A DNA stretch of 64,000 nt from Pseudomonas sp. SORT22 (GTDB lineage Bacteria; Pseudomonadota; Gammaproteobacteria; Pseudomonadales; Pseudomonadaceae), in contig NZ_CP071007.1 of assembly GCF_018417635.1 (NCBI RefSeq), positions 2,914,501 through 2,978,500 on the forward strand, given 5' to 3'. Under the pieces are notes generated by a model. It saw only the letters and a list, made by a program, of their open reading frames with translations. It did no database searches and was not told the DNA's origin. Positions within the stretch are counted from its first letter, which is position 1. Each line of letters opens with the position of its first letter. Both the position numbers and the translations under genes were made by a program. This document shows, in pieces, positions 59,344 through 64,000 of this stretch.

Positions 59344-60373
59344 AACCCCGACGTTACCCGGGCTGATCGCTCGGGCGCAGGCCGACTTGGCGGGCTCCAG
59401 CGCGCTGCTACGGTCTGACGCGGAGGTGCTGGCCCGGGTGCTGGGCGGCGCCTCCTTTGCCCGCTATGGGCATCAAGAGTACATCGCCGCGCAGATCCTG
59501 CCCGACACTGCCGATGAAGACACGCTGCGCCGCATGGCCCGCGCGCGGCTTAAGCGTGACCGCCTGGCGGCAGTAGCGGCCAGCGGTACCGCGACCTTTA
59601 CCGGTGCCGTCTCGGCGCTGCTCGATGCCGGCACGCTGCTGCAGCGTGATGACGGGGCACGCTTTCGGGTGGTGGCCACGGTCAAGCTGAGCGCAGCCCA
59701 GGGCGTGGCCAAGCTGGAAGCCCTGGAAGCCGGCCTGCTGGGCAACACCCCGGCCGGTACTACGCTGCGGCTTATCAGCCCGGTGCTCGGGCTCAATGAG
59801 GTTTTCACCGTTGAGGAACCCGGCCTGCAGGGCGGTACCGAACAGGAGAGTATCGAGACGCTGCGCGGCCGGGTGATCCGCTCTTATCAGGTGATCCCGC
59901 ACGGCGGCAGTAAGGACGATTACGTCACTTGGGCGCTTGAGGTGGCCGGGGTGACGCGGGCCTGGGTGGTGCGCCGCTGGATGGGCCCCGGCACGGTGGG
60001 GGTTTTCTTTGTGCGTGACGGCGATATCGACATTATCCCCAACGCCGAGGCCTGCGCGAAGGTGAAGGCCTACATCGAGAAAGAACGGCCGGTAACGGCT
60101 GAGGTGTACGTGCTGCCGCCGGCAGAAAAGCCGGTTCAGTACCACCTCAAGGTTACCCCCGACAGCAGCGCGGTGCGGCGGGCGGTCGAGGCGGCGTTGA
60201 TCGATCTGCACAACCGCGAGTCGGAGTTGGGCGCCGAGCTGCTGGCCACGCATATCGGCGAGGCAATCAGCGGCGCCGCCGGCGAGCGTGACCACACCCT
60301 GACTGCGCCGGTGGGCAACGTATCGGCCGCCGCCCATGAGCTGCTGACCTATGGGGGTGTGCTGTGGCTGTAA
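59333..60373 (+). CDS. Baseplate J protein (Mu gp47-like)
   Basis: A 346-residue baseplate wedge protein. N-terminus MPFETPTLPGLIARAQADLA and the GTATFTGAVSALLDAGTLLQ and PAGTTLRLISPVLGL motifs are typical of the baseplate J family. Confidence 0.94.
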   Translation: MPFETPTLPGLIARAQADLAGSSALLRSDAEVLARVLGGASFARYGHQEYIAAQILPDTADEDTLRRMARARLKRDRLAAVAASGTATFTGAVSALLDAGTLLQRDDGARFRVVATVKLSAAQGVAKLEALEAGLLGNTPAGTTLRLISPVLGLNEVFTVEEPGLQGGTEQESIETLRGRVIRSYQVIPHGGSKDDYVTWALEVAGVTRAWVVRRWMGPGTVGVFFVRDGDIDIIPNAEACAKVKAYIEKERPVTAEVYVLPPAEKPVQYHLKVTPDSSAVRRAVEAALIDLHNRESELGAELLATHIGEAISGAAGERDHTLTAPVGNVSAAAHELLTYGGVLWL

Positions 60374-60960
60374 GGACGGCAGAGGACTACCACGGGCAAT
60401 TGCGCGCGCTACTGCCCCCGGGCCCGGCCTGGGACCGTGAGCTTAACCCGCAGGTTGACGCGCTGTTGGCTGCCGCCGCCCAGGAGCTGGCCCGCGAGGA
60501 TTTGCGGGTGGCGGACCTGCTGACCGAGAGCGAGCCGGACACCGTGCGCGAGCTGGTACCGGACTGGGAACGGGTCATGAAACTGCCCGACCCGTGCCTG
60601 GGCGAGTCGCCGACCTTCGATGACCGGCAACTGGCGGTGCGTCGCCGGCTGGTCGAGGTCGGCGGGCAGACGCCGGCGTACTTTGTCGAGCTGGCTTTCA
60701 GCCTGGGTTACACGCAGGCCCGGGTGGTCGAGCACCGCGCGCCACGCTTTGGCCGGTCGCGCTTTGGCGCCGCGCACTTCGGGACGTGGACCGCCCAGTT
60801 TATGTGGACCCTAGAAACCGGGCCGCGCCTGCGCCTCGGGCGCCGCTTTGGCGCGAGCTACTGGGGGCAACGCTTCGGGATGAACCCAAGCGGCGCCCTG
60901 GAATGTGTGATCAGGCGTTCGGCGCCGGCGCACACCCTCGAATTCATTCAATACGGATAA
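60364..60960 (+). CDS. DUF2313 baseplate protein (Mu gp48-like)
   Basis: A 198-residue protein starting MAVRTAEDYHGQLRALLPPG, with the family's LLPPGPAWDR and ESEPDTVRELVPDWERVM. Links the baseplate to tail fibres in Mu-like phages. Overlaps gp47-like by 10 bases. Confidence 0.92.
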   Translation: MAVRTAEDYHGQLRALLPPGPAWDRELNPQVDALLAAAAQELAREDLRVADLLTESEPDTVRELVPDWERVMKLPDPCLGESPTFDDRQLAVRRRLVEVGGQTPAYFVELAFSLGYTQARVVEHRAPRFGRSRFGAAHFGTWTAQFMWTLETGPRLRLGRRFGASYWGQRFGMNPSGALECVIRRSAPAHTLEFIQYG

Positions 60961-60966
60961 ACCCTG

Positions 60967-63234
60967 ATGGACTACCCCAAGAGTACGCCCGGCGTTGGCC
61001 TGGTGGACGGCAAGTTTGTGGACGAAAACCCAACCCTCGGCCAGATCGGTTCGCTGATCCCGGCGCATTGGGGCAACGCTGTTACGGAAGAAATCCTGAA
61101 CGTGATCCTCTCGGCCGGCATGACGCCGACCGAAGGCGACTTGAGCCAGCTGCTCAAGGCGATTCAGACCATCACCGCGACCGATGCCAAGCGTTCGGTG
61201 CGCTGCGCGACCACGGGGCCTATCGCCCTGAGCGGCCTGCAGAACATTGATGGCGTGAGCGTGCTGGCCGGCGACCGGGTGTTGGTGAAGAACCAAGCCA
61301 ACGCCGCACAGAACTGGATCTATACCGCCGCTGCCGGGGCCTGGGTGCGGGCTCAGGACGCCAACGAAAGCGTTGAATGTATCCCGGGCCACCTGGTGCC
61401 TGTGCAGAGTGGCACGGCCAACGGCGGCACTACCTGGCAGCTGACCAACCTGGTGCCGCCGACGTTGGGCAGCACTCCGCTGAACTTCGCCCAGGCCCTG
61501 GGGCGCACCGGCGTAGCTGCAGGTGAGTACACCAAAGTCAAGGTAGCCGCTGACGGCCGCGTAGTGAGCGCATCGAGCCCGGACACGCTCGCCGGCATGG
61601 GCATTACCGATGCCTTGAAAATTGGCCAAGTGGGCTTGGATGCCACGAAAGCGCCGGCACTTCCTGACTTCAAGGCAATTGTGCCGGGTGGTTTCTACCA
61701 GGCAAACGGTGCGGCAACGTCGGCGCCGACGCCCAACGCGCCGCCTGGAACGGGCTCGGTGCTGCTGGGGGTTATTGCCAGCACGCCGCGTGCCGACATG
61801 ACGAACTTTATTGTTTTTGAATACGGGCACCGGGTCTGGTTTGGCGAGTTCGCCAAGCCCCCGGGCGGCCCCGAGTCAATGAAGTGGTCGCGGGCACTGA
61901 CTATCGCTGACCTGGAGGCGATCAATGCCGCGCTGGCCAGCAAGGCACCGATCGACAGCCCGAACTTTACCGGTGCGCCGAAAGCGCCGACCGCTGCAGT
62001 GGCGGCGAATGACACTCAGATTGCTAACACCGCCTGGGTTAAGAGCTTGATCAATGGCGTGATCGGCGCCGCGCCGGGTGCGCTCGACACGTTGGTCGAG
62101 TTGGCTACAGCGTTGGGCAATGATCCAAACTTTGCCACGACAATGACCAATGCGCTGGCAAGTAAGCAGCCGATGGATAACACCCTGTCGGCTCTGGCAG
62201 CGCTGAGCACTGCAGCAAATCAGATCATTTTCAGCACCGGTGTTGATCAGTTCGCTATGGCGCCGCTGTCGGCTCTGATGCGCGGGCTTCTCGGCGCCGC
62301 TGATACTGCAACAGCGCGGGGCACCCTGGGCGCTGCAGCAGCGTCGCACAGCCATGCCATGGCGGACATCTCAGGCCTGGCCGCAGCACTCACGGCAGCC
62401 AGTGGCATGAATCAGGGGCCGGTTGATCAAGACCCCAACCTGGCCGTGAACCAAGTCATTTTGACCCAGCACGCCAACACGCCGGATAACAGGTACTACT
62501 GGCATATCACCACGACGTTTTACGGGTACCTGGCCCCGGGAGCGAACCGCTCTCAATTGGCCATCCAGTACAACCAGGGCAATGCCGTCTATGCCCGTAG
62601 CTGTTACGGGGAGCAGTGGAACGCCTGGACGCGGCTCGACAACAACACCCCGCCTGGAACCATTGTGTACTTCCCTGGTGCCAACCCACCGCCCGGATTC
62701 CTCAAAGCGAACGGCGCGGTGATCAGTCGAACCACTTACGCGGCGTTATTCGCGGCTATCGGGACGTTTGGCGGTGCCGGCGATGGTTACAGCACCTTCA
62801 ACGTGCCGGACCTGCGCGGGGAATTTATCCGTTGCTTTGATGAAGGGCGCGGCGTTGACCCTGGGCGAGCGCTTGGCTCTGTTCAAGCGGGTCAGAACGC
62901 GAACCACGTGCACGGCGGAACGGTTTCCGCTGCGGGTGGGCATGCCCACTCTGTAAGCGGTACCGCCACGGCCGTTGCAAACGCCGCTGATCTGGTGGGG
63001 GTGGGGGGCTTCGGTAGCATCGCCCCGGGAGAATCCGCTGCATCGCTGGCGGGCAACACCGCTGGGGTTACGGCATGGAGGAACTTCACTTCTTCTGGTG
63101 GTAACCACGCGCACCCCGTGGTTGGTACTGCGGCCGCTGTAGGCGACCACGTTCACGGCGTAACGATTCATGCAGATGGCGGCAGCGAAGCGCGTCCGCG
63201 CAACATCGCACTGCTTGCCTGTATCAAATACTGA
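60967..63234 (+). CDS. Tail fibre protein
   Basis: A 755-residue host-recognition protein. The N-terminus (MDYPKSTPGVGLVDGKFVDE) is the baseplate-attachment part. The middle has repeated A-x-x-T-x-x-Q-I-A-N-T-A-W-V and GALDTLVELATALGND segments typical of lambda Stf/Mu S-type fibres. Residues about 560-640 are a collar domain (PPGTIVYFPGANPPPGFLKA, RGEFIRCFDEGRG). The C-terminus is His/Gly-rich. Determines host range. Confidence 0.93.
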   Translation: MDYPKSTPGVGLVDGKFVDENPTLGQIGSLIPAHWGNAVTEEILNVILSAGMTPTEGDLSQLLKAIQTITATDAKRSVRCATTGPIALSGLQNIDGVSVLAGDRVLVKNQANAAQNWIYTAAAGAWVRAQDANESVECIPGHLVPVQSGTANGGTTWQLTNLVPPTLGSTPLNFAQALGRTGVAAGEYTKVKVAADGRVVSASSPDTLAGMGITDALKIGQVGLDATKAPALPDFKAIVPGGFYQANGAATSAPTPNAPPGTGSVLLGVIASTPRADMTNFIVFEYGHRVWFGEFAKPPGGPESMKWSRALTIADLEAINAALASKAPIDSPNFTGAPKAPTAAVAANDTQIANTAWVKSLINGVIGAAPGALDTLVELATALGNDPNFATTMTNALASKQPMDNTLSALAALSTAANQIIFSTGVDQFAMAPLSALMRGLLGAADTATARGTLGAAAASHSHAMADISGLAAALTAASGMNQGPVDQDPNLAVNQVILTQHANTPDNRYYWHITTTFYGYLAPGANRSQLAIQYNQGNAVYARSCYGEQWNAWTRLDNNTPPGTIVYFPGANPPPGFLKANGAVISRTTYAALFAAIGTFGGAGDGYSTFNVPDLRGEFIRCFDEGRGVDPGRALGSVQAGQNANHVHGGTVSAAGGHAHSVSGTATAVANAADLVGVGGFGSIAPGESAASLAGNTAGVTAWRNFTSSGGNHAHPVVGTAAAVGDHVHGVTIHADGGSEARPRNIALLACIKY

Positions 63235-63245
63235 AGAGGCCTCTA

Positions 63246-63857
63246 ATGGACGCTCCAATCATTTACAACGCACACCCTGAAACCCTGCAGTACATCGGCC
63301 AGGGTGTGGCAGACCCGGACCCGCTCGATGCCGAGCACTGGTTGATTCCGGCGTATGCCTACCTCGATACGCCGCCCGAGTCCGTGCCCGGCCATGCCGT
63401 GGTTCGAGATCTGGCCTGCAATGCCTGGGCCCTGGTTGAGGACAACCGAGGTACCGTCTACGAGGTGGCCACCGGCAATGCCACGGAGCACACCGCCCTT
63501 GGCGAGCTACCCCCCGAACTGACCCGCCAGGAGTACCCGGGCGAGTTCTATTACTGGGACGGCGCCGCCTGGGTACTGGATACCGTGGCGCAGAACGAGA
63601 GCATCCGCGCCGAAGGGCTGGCCTTGCGCGAAGAGAAGTTGGCTTATGCCTCGACGCGCATCGCGCCCCTGCAGGATGCGGTCGACCTCGGCGAGGCGTC
63701 AGCGCAGGAGCAGGAAGCGCTGCTGGCCTGGAAGCGCTACCGCATAGCTCTGAATCGCCTGGACCAGCAACCCGATTACCCCTTGTCAATCGACTGGCCG
63801 CCAAGCCCCGAGGATGCTACCGCGCCGCTGCCACAAGAGGCGGAACACACCCAATAA
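63246..63857 (+). CDS. Tail fibre assembly chaperone
   Basis: A 203-residue protein following the fibre gene. It contains a central YYWDGAAWVLD stretch and the terminal LLAWKRYRIALNRLDQQPDY, the hallmark of phage tail fibre assembly proteins (W-K-x-Y-x-x-x-L/N-R). It helps fold the fibre and may stay on it. Confidence 0.92.
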   Translation: MDAPIIYNAHPETLQYIGQGVADPDPLDAEHWLIPAYAYLDTPPESVPGHAVVRDLACNAWALVEDNRGTVYEVATGNATEHTALGELPPELTRQEYPGEFYYWDGAAWVLDTVAQNESIRAEGLALREEKLAYASTRIAPLQDAVDLGEASAQEQEALLAWKRYRIALNRLDQQPDYPLSIDWPPSPEDATAPLPQEAEHTQ

Positions 63858-63883
63858 AGCCCCGCACTGTCGGGGCTTTTTCT
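63858..63883 (+). terminator. Intrinsic terminator after the tail fibre chaperone
   Basis: AGCCCCG pairs with CGGGGCT (7 bp) across CACTGT, then TTTTTCTTTCC. It separates the tail genes from the endolysin. Confidence 0.92.
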
Positions 63884-63909
63884 TTCCTACTATTCGAGGT
63901 TTGAAGCCC

Positions 63910-64000
63910 ATGCCAATTACAATGCAGCAGTTACTGCAGATTTTCCCGAACGCCCGCCCAGTCGCGGGCATTTTTTTGCCTGCGCTGAACCGGGCCAAGG
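63910..64000 (+). CDS. Endolysin, GH19 type (start only)
   Basis: The first 30 codons of a gene cut by the window end: MPITMQQLLQIFPNARPVAG then IFLPALNRAK. This is the typical opening of phage GH19 (chitinase-like) lysozymes of Pseudomonas (Q-Q-L-L-Q-I-x-P-N-A). The enzyme would degrade peptidoglycan after holin action. The first codons contain a terminator-like hairpin (GCCCGC/GCGGGC followed by ATTTTTTT). Confidence 0.75.
   Translation, partial: MPITMQQLLQIFPNARPVAGIFLPALNRAK

Larger units (their letters stand above)
20199..64000. mobile_element. SfV-like lambdoid prophage (right end outside the window)
   Basis: Everything from the integrase onward is phage: int/xis, leftward accessory operon, cI/cro immunity region, replication genes, holin, HNH, terminase, HK97-type portal/protease/capsid, Mu-type contractile tail and baseplate, tail fibre and endolysin. 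The left boundary must lie between the int stop (20219) and the ybiT start (20198), or slightly into either; no direct repeat can be defined because the right end is not visible. No tRNA gene is present at the junction. Confidence 0.93.

Noticed and set aside
20199..64000. CRISPR array or insertion sequence inside the prophage
   Set aside because: No regularly spaced direct repeats and no transposase gene were seen.

Overview
The window reads as a piece of a Pseudomonas chromosome, most likely of the P. putida/P. fluorescens side of the genus. The reasons are the high-GC coding style, a complete functional-amyloid (fap) operon, and a paired REP element of the P. putida type (18548-18601). The species assignment is inferred from gene content only.

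Region 1 (1-20198) is host chromosome. It starts with an Ig-like-repeat protein of unknown role and a small lipoprotein carrying a six-cysteine peritrophin-A (CBM14) chitin-binding module. A sigma-54 enhancer-binding protein with a VpsR-type N-terminus follows, convergent with the fapABCDEF operon (9373 down to 4130, minus strand). fapA is preceded by a -24/-12 (sigma-54) promoter, and a strong UUCG-loop terminator lies between fapC and fapD, so the amyloid subunit genes are probably made in excess over the protease and secretion genes. After that come a NadR-like kinase with PnuC, a Cache-domain chemoreceptor, uppP, a DUF1294 membrane protein, an MmcQ/YjbR protein overlapping a LysR regulator, divergent azoR, an alpha/beta hydrolase, an MFS transporter, and the ABC-F protein YbiT.

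Region 2 (about 20199 to beyond 64000) is one large prophage inserted just upstream of ybiT; its right end is outside the window. The layout is lambdoid. The leftward arm (int, xis and many small accessory genes, 20219-32592) and the rightward arm (cro, replication, second tyrosine recombinase, Q-position gene, 35602-41022) flank an immunity region with cI. The late genes comprise holin, HNH, terminase, an HK97-type head, and a Mu-type contractile tail (sheath, tube, frameshifted chaperone, tape measure, gp43-gp48-like baseplate), then a tail fibre, its chaperone and the start of a GH19 endolysin. HK97-like head plus Mu-like tail plus lambdoid control is the architecture of SfV-type phages.

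The immunity region is the most interesting part. Downstream of cI, in one transcript ending at a terminator, lie a 297-residue soluble protein and a 145-residue multi-spanning membrane protein. Order, sizes, topology and local sequence character match lambda cI-rexA-rexB. Two clusters of three 12-bp operators (consensus CAAGCATGCTTG) sit where OL and OR would be, and a perfect LexA box controls a DUF1654 gene. Three AT-rich genes stand against the grain of the leftward operon: a DUF6602 putative nuclease, a two-helix membrane protein, and a putAbiC-type abortive-infection protein with a start site hidden in a hairpin behind a nine-codon leader. Two of these lie next to what look like the severed ends of a C5 DNA methyltransferase gene. 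The prophage therefore looks like a carrier of several exclusion or defence modules.
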